A DNA stretch of 64,000 bases from Rhodocollybia butyracea (GCA_015501585.1 JADNRY010000035.1:248001-312000); one strand, 5' to 3'. Counted from the first letter of the stretch, positions 11,456 through 22,727 are shown. The notes: a model not told the origin generated them from the letters alone. Translations and numbers: made by a program.

Positions 11456-13341
11456 ATGTTTCTTCGTTCTGTGCTTCCAAAAACTTTGTCTCATCGCTGG
11501 GTCAGTACCAGCACCAAGCCATGGTATATTACAACTCCACTATTTTATCCTAATGCGGGTGAGACGAGTTTGTCGCGTTAATAGTTCTCAGCGTTGACAT
11601 AGTACGCTTTAAGTACCACATATTGGACATCTATATTCTCTAGTAACTGCAGACTTATTTGCCCGGTATAATACCCTCAAAACCCCGTCTAGACCAGTGC
11701 ACTTTGTCACTGGTTCGGACGAACACGGTTTCAAAATCCAGAAAGCTGCGCTGGACAAAGGGTTACCTCCCCAAGAATTTTGTGATACAATTAGCCAGCA
11801 GTTCCGTGTGTGTTTCCGTTCTAATAACCAGATCATTGTGTTTTTGACTCGGAGAAAACTTGTAGAGATTGGCAGAAGAAGCAGATGTGCGTTCTACGCG
11901 GTTTGTGAGGACCAGTGAAGATAAACACTATGCTGCTGTTGAACACATATGGGTATGTTGCCAGATTTTTTTGACCGTATGCTCAACTTATGTGATCATT
12001 GCAGCGCGAATTGGACAAAAAAGGCCTCATCTATAAGGGCTCCTACTCGGGATGGTACTCGATTACCGACGAGTGCTTTTACACGGAAGGTCAAGTCGCC
12101 TATATCCCTGAAGACGGCGAGACGCCAGCCCGAACCATATCTAAAGAAACAGGCGCGACTGTAGAATACAGCAACGAAACAAACTATATGTTTCGTCTAT
12201 CCCGGTTTCGCGAAGCCCTTTTGGAGCACTACACCTCCAATCCCACCTCTATCCACCCGCAGTCTCATCATGCCCACCTCGTCACCACACTTCAAGCCCC
12301 GCTAGAGGACATATCCATATCTCGGCCTCAATCGCGTCTGTCGTGGGGGATACCAGTCCCAGGCGATCCAGAGCATACAGTTTATGTGTGGTTTGACGCT
12401 CTGATAGGTTACCTCACCGGGATTGGTTATCCTTGGTCTGACTTGGGAACGAGTCAAGGATGGCCTGTCGATTTGCAAGTCATTGGAAAGGACATTGTCC
12501 GTTTCCATGCTGTATACCTCCCAGCGGTCCTGCTGGCACTCAATCTTCCGCTTCAGCGCCGGATCCTCGCCCATGCACATTGGACCTCTTCGCAGAAAAA
12601 AATGTCTAAATCTCTAGGAAATACTACAGATCCTTTCCAAGCCATCGAGGAGTTTGGGATTGATTCTGTCAGGTATTATCTTGTCAAGGTTGGAGGCAGA
12701 TTTCAAGACGATGTTGGTGAGTGCGCTCAATTCAATGATACGGTATCTTCGCTCACGCATTAGCTCCGCAGACTGGTCCCACGAACAATTAGCCAAGCAT
12801 GACAAGGAACTGCAAGCAGTACTGGGTAATCTCTTCATGCGAATCACCTCACCCTCAATAACAGCACGTATGAGTGGACCAATTCAGACCGAGCCGGTGG
12901 GAAGGTTTTCCCTTCTCATGGCAGCAACGAGGGGCCTGCCAGATTTGGTCTCTGCTGATATGGACAGGATGGAAGCAGCAAATGCATTAGAAAAGATCGT
13001 GGACTTGTTGAGACTTGTCAGTGCACTGTTTCCTTCTATTCTTCGTTCACATCCCCAACTTCATTAATCCATAGGCTAACAAAACTGTGACGGACGCTGC
13101 TCCGTGGAAGTCGACCCCGGAGGTGGCGCGTTCCACTCATGATGTGTGTATAGAGGCGCTACGCGTCTCGGGAATATGTTTGCAGCCATTCATCCCGCTC
13201 GTGGCTGGGAAGCTGTTAGATTTTCTGGGTGTATCTCGAACAGAAAGGACTTGGAGCCATAGCCAACGGAGATCAGAAACAACGCCGAGTATGTTATTGT
13301 CACTACCTACCAACAGACTGTTTCCTCCAAAGTCAGCGTAA
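11456..13341 (+). CDS. MSM1: Methionyl-tRNA synthetase, mitochondrial type
   Basis: Exons 11456-11558, 11614-11807, 11866-11952, 12005-12716, 12772-13016 and 13075-13341 give 535 residues. The enzyme charges tRNA-Met for mitochondrial translation. The first 25 residues are basic and hydroxylated, like a mitochondrial presequence. The class I signature HIGH appears as HIGH in VPHIGHLYSLVTADL (after the first intron). The KMSKS loop is KMSKSLGN near residue 330. VHFVTGSDEHGFKIQKAA and GWYSITDECFYTEGQVAYIP are also characteristic, as is WTSSQKKMSKS. There is no C-terminal tRNA-binding extension, and the length fits the bacterial/organellar form rather than the cytosolic one. It is divergent from dynactin p50 across a very short shared promoter. 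Confidence 0.92.
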
Positions 13342-13560
13342 TTCCATTTGTGCTAGGTATCCATTGCATCAAGATCAAGTTAACACTGAATTATACAACT
13401 TCGTGTGTAGTATGTGTAACAAAGTACAAAAATGGTGTACAATAGCGCTGGAATAACATTGCGGTTGAGTGTGAATGCAGATATGAACAGTACAAATGCA
13501 AAGATGCAAGAAAACATGAACGAAAAAAGAGGACGTCACGTTTGATTTCAAGGTGCACCG

Positions 13561-15409
13561 TCAGTCGTCGTCTAAGTCGACGTCAGGCATCATTATCTTC
13601 TTATTTATAACAGGGTCGTCGTAATCTTCGTCCTCGTATTCTTCGATATCAATAGGCGCCTGATCAGAAGCCCTACGTTCTGCCATGATTTCCTGCTTGG
13701 ACCTGCGTTTGACCCTGTCCAAAACGTGATCGAGCTCGGCAAAGTGGGCTGCATTCATCGCGAATCGTCTGTGTTTGTTACTACAGATGTGCTGCGAAAA
13801 AAGTGAACAACAATTTCATCATTCAATGAAAAAATAAACACCTGTTTAAAATCGTCGAACTTCACGCGACAGCTTTCGCAGTAGCCTGGTTTCGAACCTT
13901 CGTCCCGTTTCGGAAGTTTGAGATTGTTGGTGCTTTTTGCTCTTCGAATACCGACACGCCCTTCAGGGAGAGCGGGAGGTCCCATGTCACCTTTGATACT
14001 ATCCCGTCTACCGCCCGCCTTTCGGGAGGTGGGGACTTGGTGATCAGCGAAAGCTCGTAGCTTGGCCGACAAGTTGGAGTTAAAATTGTGGCCAGCAGTA
14101 GAAGTCGTACCGGTTGTGGACGTAATACTAACACTATTTCCAGAGGCAGCAACATAGCCTCCGTTGCCGGACGCTAAATAACCGGAGGCGCAGGCTGAGT
14201 CCAGCTCAAGATAGCACTCGTTCGTGTTCTCTGCGTCTAATGACTCCCGACGAAGGTTGTTCATAGACACTGAGCGCCTAAGATCCAATCCCCCCTGGTT
14301 GTTTCTCCGTTCGCGCTGCCGGGATATACGCTCTTTTAAGAGTATCTGTTCCTGCAACTCTCTTTCCTGCGCCTCTTCCTTATCTTCCTTCTCGATCCTC
14401 TGTGCCTTTTCCCAGCGTTTCTTTTCCCTTTCGTCAAAAGGAACAAATGGACCTCGAGACTGTGGATGGCAATGCAAGACCGGCCAAGGCGTTCTACTGG
14501 ATCCTTTCCTGGGAGGCATGTACTGATGGGCCACAATCGTAGCTAATTCTTCGCGTACATCCTCGACGAGGACGAAGTAACTTCCGCGCGCAAAGTAGGT
14601 GTATTCGTGTCGTTTCTGATTAGGATCGCGCTCGGTAGTACCGTGGATCTTTTCAGACTGCAGTAGCTTGGTGAGAGAGCGAGAGTGGCCAGCATGCGAG
14701 TGAGTCGGCATCAATTTAGAGGGGAGAGGGCCAGACGTGGGCAGAATGAGTGGCAACAGAAGACATCGGGAGAGGACACTATCAAGTTTGCGAACTCCCC
14801 ATTCCTTGATATTGTTCTGTTGAACAGTTGCAAGATAAACTTGTGGAACCTCGGGAACACTGGAAATGATTCAGACACAAAGATATTGGGTTTCCGCGTA
14901 TGATACCTACAGTATGACCCTTTGTTTTGAAGGGCTCTTGTGGCCATAACGATTCTCTTTGTCTGATCCTTTAGCCTGTTCAACATCTTTTACAACGAGA
15001 TGCGTGATTGAAGCTGAAAAGAAGTCGTCGACGACCTGAAAGAAATATGAGTAGAGTTCGATAGCAGAGTGATTTTACATACCGCACCGAGCTGAATTAT
15101 ACGTTTTTCGAGGGTCTTGACGTATTCGGTATCCTGAATATCATTTGAAAAGTGGAATTTCCATCCACGAAAAGCACGGGTGTATTTCTCTCTCCACTCG
15201 ATTTCTTGCTGGTCCTTTCGCCTTTGTTTTTCAGAGGGAGTCTCTGGAGCTGGTTTGGCGCGTTTTACAGCCACCTGATGCTGTTGATCGTCAAGTGTAG
15301 CCACAGGCGACCGAGGACGTTTGAGGCCCGAAGAAGCTTTGGTAGGGCGAGGCGAGGCTAGAGAAGCTCGAGAACGCTGAGAAAGAGGAAGGCGGGCTGT
15401 GGTAGCCAT
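13561..15409 (-). CDS. DBF4: Dbf4, regulatory subunit of Cdc7 kinase
   Basis: Exons 15409-15083, 15035-14911, 14859-13842 and 13791-13561 give 566 residues. Dbf4 activates Cdc7 to phosphorylate Mcm2-7 and fire replication origins. Motif N (BRCT-like) is seen at about residues 80-145 with FRGWKFHFSNDI and ASITHLVVKD, followed by KEWGVRKLDSVLSRCL. Motif M is in the middle of exon 3, around YTYFARGSYFVLVEDVREE. The DBF4-type zinc finger (motif C) is split by the last intron: C-x2-C in YCESCRVKFDDFKQ, then HICSNKHRRFA supplying the two histidines. The tail is acidic (IDIEEYEDEDYDDP). An in-frame GTG further upstream was rejected in favour of the ATG at 15409. The gene is divergent from ATG5. Confidence 0.9.
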
Positions 15410-15469
15410 GAAAGTTGAAGGAAAAGATGACACAAACAGTTTCGATTTGGCGCGTGGCGTTTATTGTGT

Positions 15470-15475
15470 CACGTG
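15470..15475. promoter_or_regulatory. E-box in the DBF4-ATG5 divergent promoter
   Basis: GTCACGTG, a perfect RTCACRTG octamer, lies 60 bp from each of the two divergent start codons in a 125-bp gap. Its central position suggests it could serve both genes. Confidence 0.5.
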
Positions 15476-15534
15476 GGGGCAAACACTATAGACGCCTTGG
15501 AATAGAGCCATCTTGAACTCTTTCCATATTCATC

Positions 15535-16803
15535 ATGTCTACCTACGGCACTACTCGACATCACCATTCCCCGGCGACCAATTTCTCCAATAATAAAGCT
15601 ATTGACTACCACACTACACTTTTTCGCAGGCTGACTTGGGACGGTACAGTCCCGCTTGAAATCCGCGTGGATCCAAAGGAGCTCCCAGCAAATTCGGATC
15701 GAAATCTCGAATGTTTTTTTATACAGGCTCCAAGGGTCTCTTATCTGCCTCTCTTGATGCCAGAAATTCGTAGATTCTTCATGGACTTGGTTTTTGATGA
15801 CAGTGCGGCCAAAGATCTCAAGGACGAGGAATGGTGGTTCGAAACCGTCGAAGGGACACTGGTGAAATGGTAAAATTCATCTCTCTCCGTAAGCTGCTCA
15901 GTACAAGTTTCTTATGTTGGCACCAGGCATTGGCCGATTGGGCTCATATATGACAATCATACGATATCAGCATCGACAAAACCTTCGACATCCCGCTCGT
16001 CTACAAATGTCGCTCCCTTACGGCTAACCTTGCACCTAGCTTCTCCTCCAAATGACAAGCTTCTTCTATCTCCCAGTCCTGAGGCTTGTAAGCAAGCGTT
16101 CATGGGCCAGTTGAAGGAAGCCGACTTTATGAGGTGGGGAAGCACGAAACGAATGACAGGGTTAAGACAACAAGATCAGGATGGACTATGGGAGGGAATC
16201 AAAGAACGTATGTACCAACACGCTATTTCTCCCACCATTTTCGTTGCTGAAATTCTTGTTAGATAATTTTGATGATTATTGGCGCGTAGCCTCCAAGGTG
16301 ACACCAACTACGGCTCCTACACGTACCCATTCACCGGCCGCCCCGTCATCTTCTGCCTCGATGGTAAATCGGCCTCCATCTGCGGATCCCGCAGGCCCTT
16401 CAGAGCGCGACGGTGCCTATAATGTTCGTAGTGTTCCTGTTCGTCTATATCTACCCGACGGCCCCGTTATGCAAAGTCTAGTACCTCCAATGTTGGATGA
16501 TAGTAGGTCTTAATTCCTTACTCTCAATTTCCACCGATAGTGACGCGTTCATCTATCGCAGATAGTCCACGTACTCTTTCACACTATCTGACCGAACACA
16601 TTCCACTATTGTTCCCGACTCCACCACCAGCACCACCTCCGTCACGCACTAATCCTCATCCTCGACCGCCGCCTGTACCAAGCCCTGCATACGCATTAAT
16701 ACAGGGTATTGTAACGCCTTTAGAAACGGAGATGGCTTGGTTAGGCGGCTGTCTAGCTGGTGCTGACGGGTGGGTGAATGTTTGTATAGGAATTAATTCA
16801 TAA
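15535..16803 (+). CDS. ATG5: Autophagy protein Atg5
   Basis: Exons 15535-15869, 15927-16207, 16263-16502 and 16541-16803 give 372 residues. Atg5 is conjugated to Atg12, and with Atg16 the conjugate directs Atg8 lipidation on the phagophore. The N-terminal ubiquitin-like fold includes the RLTWDGTVPLEIRV segment. The helical region carries FMGQLKEADFMRWGSTKR, whose Lys in LKEAD corresponds to the Atg12-acceptor lysine (Lys130 in human). GLWEGIKEHNFDDYWRVASK follows. The second ubiquitin-like fold ends with ETEMAWLGGCLAGADGWVNV. A Pro-rich spacer before it (about residues 305-335) is an expansion. All introns are GT-AG and in frame. Confidence 0.93.
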
Positions 16804-18013
16804 CACATCTATCTTCTTCATAATACTTGGATACCCTTTAAGCATTTCTTGTTCTAAATATTAGAGTTTCTATGCTTGACTATAGTTTCTTGAATATACC
16901 AACTCATCCACAGCCACCGATGATTGTTATAGTTCTTACCATGCTGGGGCTGAGGTTAGATGACAGCCTCACTTACAGTCAATATATACTTACCCTGCAG
17001 TTCTAGTAGTAATATGGCAAGGGAGATGGCCAATGCAGGCTTGGTAGTCTCGTCGACTCGGAGCTGATACTCGAGTCGTAAAAATTACCCTGGCTAGGGA
17101 TCCATGCTGCGTACGCTCACCACATTTTGGTAAGGTATGTTACCTTGAAAATGCCTCCCCAAGCCGGTCTTTAGCTGGGGCTGAGCCTGAGCCCTGAGCC
17201 CTGAGAACTCACTGCCAAAAACTTGAGAAACTTTTATCCTTCAAGGCCTCGTGGTCAAGAGGGTCGTAGTCCACGGTGCAATATTCTACTGCCTGCCCGG
17301 GCCTGAGCAATCCAAAATATTAAGACGGTGTAAATGGATATTTGCCGTACATGAACCTGCAGCCGTACCTTTTACCCGTCAAAAAAACACGCAACGACTT
17401 GGAGCACAAGCGTCGTAGGTCCCAAAGTCCATGTGTACTCTGCCCATGTGAACACCTACAGCGGGTATCGAGTGAAACAGAAATGATATTTTGCGGGCTG
17501 GGGTGAGGTTAGACCTGGTTAAACGCTTAATCGGTTCGGGACCAAGTTAAAGACTACACTGGCGTTCAAGCAGGCTTGTAGCAAATCAACTGACGTGCGA
17601 CAAAACGCGGAGAACTGTGAATTTCCCCATTGAAAATGTTAGTACCACAAAAGGAAGTATTCATCCCATCAAATTTCTGATCAAGTGGTTTAAGTTCAAT
17701 TCTGATATATAGGGGATGAAAAATTTGTATCAAGTTGAGACTAGCAGAGTGTTATACTAGGTTTATACGGAGTTCGTCAGGAGTTCGACGGTCCGCATTC
17801 CGTCTTACGTTGGTTTATTTCCCTTTTGGGTACTCGATTCCAAGTACCGCCCACAAAAAAAGAGAAAAAAACACAGCAAGCACAAAACACCCTCTTACGC
17901 TCCTTTAACGCACAAGAGTTGTCCAGTTTTCATCTTGCTCAATTCAACATTTGACACTCGCTGGCCTGCCACCATACTTTTTGGATCCAATTGATGATAA
18001 CGAGATTGTCACG
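16804..18013. other. 1.2-kb intergenic region
   Basis: There is no coding-like ORF here. A short imperfect direct repeat of a 7-8 bp GAGCCCT-like unit is present near 17,185-17,210. An A-rich stretch near 17,855-17,875 followed by a C/T-rich stretch precedes the next start and looks like a fungal promoter. Confidence 0.5.
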
Positions 18014-19544
18014 ATGTGTTCTTCAATTGAAACCGCTGAGAATAAACAGCTTACTCTTCGTACACCAAGACTCAAACCACAAATGAGTGCTCAAACTAGC
18101 CACGACACTAAAACAAGGTCGGTTTAGACTTCTGCTACTACATAAACCCTCGTTTATTAGACTTGAAAATGCTGACAATGAACTTAATTGTTTCTCTAGG
18201 TGTGACAGATGCCGGAAGAAGAACTTAAAGGTATGGCACTGGGTACAATCAAAGAAGCCCTTCCCCTGAGTACAAAAATTTCTCGTCAGTGCGACAGAGC
18301 CATCCCCGCCTGCCAGAATTGCGTTGGACTCAAGGACTGCAAATACACTTCGCAGAACCATTCACATCGAGGAATTCCTAGGTGTGCAACATGCCAAAAA
18401 TACGGTTTGAAGGTAATCATTTTCTTGATTCCACGTTCACTCGGGCTTATTAGTGCACCTGAAATTCAGTGTGATAGAGATATGCCCGCGTGTAATCAAT
18501 GTCAATCTCAGGGAAGAGCTTCGCAGTGTGCTTACCTCCCCAGAAGGCGTAGGAACGCGGAAGATAAAATCACCTTTGAAGATGACATTGGAACAAAGGC
18601 TGGCACGATTCTGAAGTTTGGATTCATTGATAAGAATTCTAAAGACTATGAGCCGTCTCAGCCTCACAAAGAGGAACCGCCCTCTTTGAGTGCTCCGGTC
18701 CAGACGCTTCGTGCCTTCTCCGTAACGAAAGCTTCTGACTATGAAGCAGGCACGAGTACTGCTAGTAATTATCATCCTGACAGCGGTGCATATTCTACCC
18801 GAAGTTCTGTAGGTGGCCGTTCGAATTCTTCGGTTCGCCACTCGCGCAACACCAGTCCAAATCTCGTTCGAACAAGGTCTCAACCCCAATTTACTCCCTT
18901 GCCTGCGGTCATCCTCCAAACGGTTTCAGAGGCCAATTATACAGAGTTGCCAGCCCGGGAAGTATTCGAACAGAAGATGAGCCAGTTCCTCGACACCTTG
19001 ATACCAGAGATGCAAGAGAGTACTAGTCTCTCATCTACGGCATATATGGGAGTGGCGAGATATCTGGTAACCGGTGAACTGCCCCCACAAGTATCGCCCT
19101 ACTTGCAAACATGGATGACTACTCATCGCCTACTGCCGGGTTCTCAAACACATCCTCTGATCCTCATTCCTCGCGATCCTCTTCCAGAAGACCTAGCAGT
19201 CATTTTGCAGCAATACCAGTCCGATCCCGTACGATATACGCATGGGGATGGTACGAGGCTTCCTGAAAAGAGTATATTCGACCGTTTGCCGGTTCAGAGT
19301 GAGCTGTACGATATTCTGGCTTATGCTCATCAGGGACATACGGATTCGTTCGCCATGGCGGATGAAGCGAGAAAAATGGGCTTCGTGAGTGAAGAAATAT
19401 TTACACATGCGTCGACTAAGCGTTAACCACTCATGCTCTCAGGCTCACATCACTTGGCCAATGGCGGATATATTCGCTCGCTTGTGTCCCAAGTGTGCGC
19501 CAAAGGATTCCGAGTCTGGCGGGGGAATCACGGAGGACGACTAA
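18014..19544 (+). CDS. Fungal regulator with two tandem Zn(II)2Cys6-like clusters
   Basis: Exons 18014-18117, 18200-18230, 18290-18412, 18470-19384 and 19443-19544 give 424 residues. Cluster 1 is C36-x2-C39-x6-C46-x6-C53-x2-C56-x5-C62 (CDRCRKKNLK, then CDRAIPACQNC). Cluster 2 is C77-x2-C80-x6-C87-x6-C94-x2-C97-x8-C106 (CATCQKYGLK, then CDRDMPACNQC). Each cluster is cut by a phase-0 intron at the same place, just after Leu-Lys and before Cys-Asp-Arg. The middle is Ser/Thr-rich. The C-terminal half, with about 150 ordered residues (ELPAREVFEQKMSQFLDTL and onward), ends with WPMADIFARLCPKCAPK. No classical fungal_trans domain is seen. It is presumably a nuclear DNA-binding protein; its targets are unknown. 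Confidence 0.75.
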
Positions 19545-19907
19545 TTTTAGGCATAGTCCATATACTCGGCGACGATGTCGTCAGTTTCTGTGCCCACAAA
19601 AGGACATTTGGTTGGGACAGTCCTGTCCCAGGCTTTTGGTTCAACATTTGAAGAACAAAGTCCAGATGTCTTATCATATTGCCCCTCCAGGTCAACTATG
19701 TCACAGTGCACCAACCGTTTTTGCATCAGATTTTCCGGTGTTTTCGTAGACGTCGGTAGCCTAGTTTTACGGACAAAGGACTTTCATGGAACACATGTAT
19801 TTGATTACTTTTTTCGGCGGAGAATTTCGATAGTCTCCCATTAATTTACCCGCATTCAACATCTGGCTTCACGTGCCACTCACTTCACACAAACAAACAG
19901 GCACTTG
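19545..19907. other. Convergent 3' gap
   Basis: This stretch lies between the stop codons of the tandem zinc-cluster gene and the AdoMetDC gene. It probably holds the two 3' ends; ORFs across it lack coding character. Confidence 0.5.
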
Positions 19908-21269
19908 TTATTTATGGGTCTTGTCATACAATTCGAAGCTAGCAAAAGCGAGATCATAAGCCCCAAATTCGTAGTTGATTTTATCCGTCCTTCGGTATCT
20001 TTTGCAAACTCTTTTTTCTCCATTGGATAAGTGGGCAGCCTCGCCTTTCTGACTCTCCCCCATCACAGGGGCGGCGCAGAGAGCTGCTCGGAAAGCCCGC
20101 TGTGCTGCTTCAACAGGACTCTCCCCAGATTCATCTGACTCGTTGTCTTCACTCGATATAAATAAGGTGAGAGTGATGCGCCCAGGCTGGAATATCGACA
20201 CAACACGTTCAACAAGGGTTTTGAGGTCTGGGATGGCGTTGGCATCAGGGACGGAGGAACAGCGGGTTGGAGGTAAGGGGACGTTGCATTCAAAGCTGGC
20301 GTAAGACCAGCCTTCTTCTGGAGTAACATGGATGGTGTAGTAACCTTCTCGAACGGCGGATGCCTCATTACCGTTTGACAAATGTGACGAGGAGGTAAAG
20401 AATGGGTCTTCACCCCATTTGATAAGTGCATTGGATGAATAACCGCAGGGCAGGAACGAGTACGCATCCAGAGTTGTTAGATGTGGAGGGAAGATGTCCG
20501 TGATACCAAAGGATTTAGATAATGCTTGGGCGTGGGAAGAAGGAGTCTCTGGTGAGGAAAACGACGCAAAGAATGGATCGCATGCAGCAGGGGAGAGATC
20601 ACTCATCAAAATCTCGATGGTATAATCAGGAAAAGTATTTTCTAGATGGGGGATGGGAATGGCAGGAGGTATAGAACAACAAGCGCGAATGTCATCGCCA
20701 GGGGCTGTCATGTAGAGCAGCCAGTGGTCTCCATTGACCTTGCCTACATTGTAGGCAGCACCATTCCGGAATATATTGTCCAGGAACTGGACTTCTTGTT
20801 GCCAATCGCGATGCGGACCTAGTTGGCGTTCTGGGAACATAAATGACTTTCTAGAGTAGAAACATTGATAAACAGAGGACATATTGGCATGATTGGCGGC
20901 GATATCTAGAATCCTAGGCAGCCCAAGGAGGTTTAAAGTTGTGCCACAGGTTTTGAGAATGATTCGATGAGGGGAGACAAAAAATGAGGATTCACTACAG
21001 ATATATTGTTCAGATACTATCACGATGCAAGATCCAATCATACCTGAGGAGATACGCGTCCATTTCCGCTCCTGATATGATGCTGAGGACTTTGCATTGG
21101 ACGATGTTTAGCATCTCCTCCCATATCGCGGAAGAAATTTTACGAAGACCTATTCTTCCGTCTTCGGGTGAAGTGGCGTCGGGAACTGCTGCAGCAGATG
21201 GCGCAAACCATATTTCCAAAAGCTTTTCTGCACCTTCAAAGGGGCAGAACCAGACTCTTCCTCAGCCAT
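19908..21269 (-). CDS. SPE2: S-adenosylmethionine decarboxylase proenzyme (frame break near start)
   Basis: Exons 21269-21044 and 20994-19908 would give about 437 residues. AdoMetDC makes decarboxylated AdoMet, the aminopropyl donor for spermidine and spermine. The proenzyme cleaves itself at the Glu-Ser bond of LLSESSFFVSPHR (spanning the intron) to form the pyruvoyl group. LILKTCGTT-like IILKTCGTTLNLLGLP, FYSRKSFMFPERQ, FLDNIFRNGAAYNVGKVNGD, TIEILMSDLSP and YYTIHVTPEEGWSYASFE are all present. The conserved FEGAEKLLEIWFAPS opening lies in the -1 frame relative to the only nearby ATG (21269-21267), which reads MAEEESGSAP before drifting out of frame. The switch point holds a CCCTTTG heptamer (21243-21237). 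An upstream ORF in the body frame stops at 21264-21262. Options are a one-base assembly error, -1 frameshifting or read-through. Confidence 0.88.
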
Positions 21270-21297
21270 GGCAATCAAAAATTAGGTTGTTTTCCAT
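21262..21297 (-). promoter_or_regulatory. Upstream ORF overlapping the AdoMetDC start codon
   Basis: An 11-codon ORF (MENNLIFDCHG) begins at 21297 and ends with TGA at 21264-21262, overlapping the AdoMetDC ATG (21269-21267). It is in the same frame as the enzyme body downstream. In mammals and plants AdoMetDC mRNA is repressed by polyamines through a small upstream ORF, so this placement is suggestive, but its function here is inference. Confidence 0.45.
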
Positions 21298-21328
21298 ATC
21301 GGATCGATGCAAAAAAAAAAATAATGAA

Positions 21329-21334
21329 CACGTG
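21329..21334. promoter_or_regulatory. E-box between AdoMetDC and the DUF1279 gene
   Basis: AACACGTG lies 60 bp upstream of the AdoMetDC start and 63 bp upstream of the divergent DUF1279 start, in the middle of a 127-bp gap. Confidence 0.4.
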
Positions 21335-21396
21335 GCTTGGCTACACAAATGCGCGCCAAAAATGTTCGGCAGAAATTACGAAGTCTCTTTTACTCC

Positions 21397-22047
21397 ATGT
21401 TCTTTTTACGCCGTCTACCCATAAGGCTTATTCCTCGCGTTACAGCTCCATTATTGCCTGTTTCACGGCTCAGACCACCTGTATCATCCCTCACACATAC
21501 TCCAAGGACTTCTCCTTCCCGATTTTTCTCAAAATTTCCAGCTCGGCTCAATTCGTCACCCTCATCTTCCGGTTCATCGCCCAATGAACCTCTCCCCGAA
21601 AATCGTTCGCTTTCCCAACGTCTAAAACATCTCATAAAAACCTATGGCTGGTATGCACTTGGTGTATACGTGATATTTTCTACTCTCGACTTCGGTATCG
21701 CTTTCGCCGCGGTCAATCTGCTGGGCGCAGACCAAGTGTCTCGAATGGCGACATCAGTTAAAGAGACTGTAGCAGGCATGATACACTCCAAGCCTCTAGA
21801 GCCAGGAAAGGATGAAATGGATCCGGCCTCTGTAGGAGGCTCTGGAGGTAACGAAGGCCTTTATGCCATGATTGTCCTTGCCTACACTGTTCACAAGACT
21901 GTGTTTCTTCCTATTCGAGTTGGACTGACTGCGGCGTTTACTCCTCGGTTGGTCAACTGGCTGAGAAGCAGAGGCTGGGCTGGCGGTGCCGGAACTCGAC
22001 GAGCTGCAGAAGAGATGAGGGAAAGATTCAGAAATCGGAACAAGTAG
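21397..22047 (+). CDS. Mitochondrial DUF1279 membrane protein (FAM210/Nat2-like)
   Basis: This single exon gives 216 residues from the ATG at 21397; an in-frame ATG at 21349 would add 16. The first 50 residues are rich in Arg, Ser and Pro with no acids (MFFLRRLPIRLIPRVTAP), a clear mitochondrial presequence. SLSQRLKHLIKTYGWYALGVY opens the DUF1279 domain, and its first membrane segment follows (GVYVIFSTLDFGIAFAAVNLL). A second hydrophobic stretch (YAMIVLAYTVHKTVFLPIRV) and LTAAFTPRLVNWLRSRGW complete it. The family sits in the mitochondrial inner membrane; its molecular role is poorly defined. It is divergent from AdoMetDC. Confidence 0.85.
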   Translation: MFFLRRLPIRLIPRVTAPLLPVSRLRPPVSSLTHTPRTSPSRFFSKFPARLNSSPSSSGSSPNEPLPENRSLSQRLKHLIKTYGWYALGVYVIFSTLDFGIAFAAVNLLGADQVSRMATSVKETVAGMIHSKPLEPGKDEMDPASVGGSGGNEGLYAMIVLAYTVHKTVFLPIRVGLTAAFTPRLVNWLRSRGWAGGAGTRRAAEEMRERFRNRNK

Positions 22048-22198
22048 AGCTGCTACATGTATATAACAATATGTGCGTATTCATTTCATTTCCATCTGTT
22101 ACACAAAACTCAAAGACTTGTAATAGTACACAAGATATAATCTCAACCGTATCCATAACTAAACTCGCATTCATCCCCACTCGTTCACAATCATATCT

Positions 22199-22727
22199 TT
22201 ATGCGCTGCTCGGCGGTGCTTCTCCTTCTATAGATTAAAGTTCATTTATTGGACATCCTGGCGGTTATTACACGTACCAAGGAGGATTCCTTCCTTTACG
22301 AGTTCCTCTGGCTTTGGGCGTTGCAGCAACGCCCGGCCAAGCTTGTCCTATCGAATAATGGATATGTGTTATACCAGAGAAATAAATCAGTGTTGCTGAC
22401 CTCGAGCTGAGAGCGTTCAAGTTTCTCCTTGGCCGCGATGAGACTGGGGGCAATTCCTTTGTCTTCTGCATTTCCTGTTAATTGGCGTTGACCAGCTCAA
22501 AAATTAGAACTAGCCTTTCAGAATGTTACGCTCAACAAGATCCGTCTTTTCTGGCCTACACTCGTTAGTCTTGTAGCAGACTGGGACTAGAACGTTTCTC
22601 TTACCTTTGACTGAGACTTTTTTCAAGTTTGGTGACGGTTTCCGCATCAAGAGTGTTGGATCTTTGAGCTGCAGAGGACCAGTCTGATGAGCGTGAAGAT
22701 TTCAAGTAGCTTGAAGTACCTACGCAT
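22199..22727 (-). CDS. Small RPEL-repeat protein
   Basis: Six small exons (22727-22724, 22683-22605, 22555-22515, 22474-22401, 22347-22278, 22227-22199) give 98 residues with all phases consistent. Two RPEL motifs are visible: LSQRPEKTDLVERNILK (split by an intron) and LQRPKPEELVKEGIL. RPEL motifs bind G-actin in animal MRTF and Phactr proteins. Fungi have short RPEL proteins of unknown function, and this fits them in size. The third intron begins AAG-GCTAGT, a GC-AG intron, and no GT donor keeps the frame. The first coding exon is only four bases (ATGC), so the start is the least certain part. An E-box (22775-22780) lies 48 bp upstream. Confidence 0.7.

Noticed and set aside
17185..17212. 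GAGCCCT repeat as a possible CRISPR or satellite
   Set aside because: It is three short imperfect units without spacers, and CRISPR arrays do not occur in fungal nuclear DNA.
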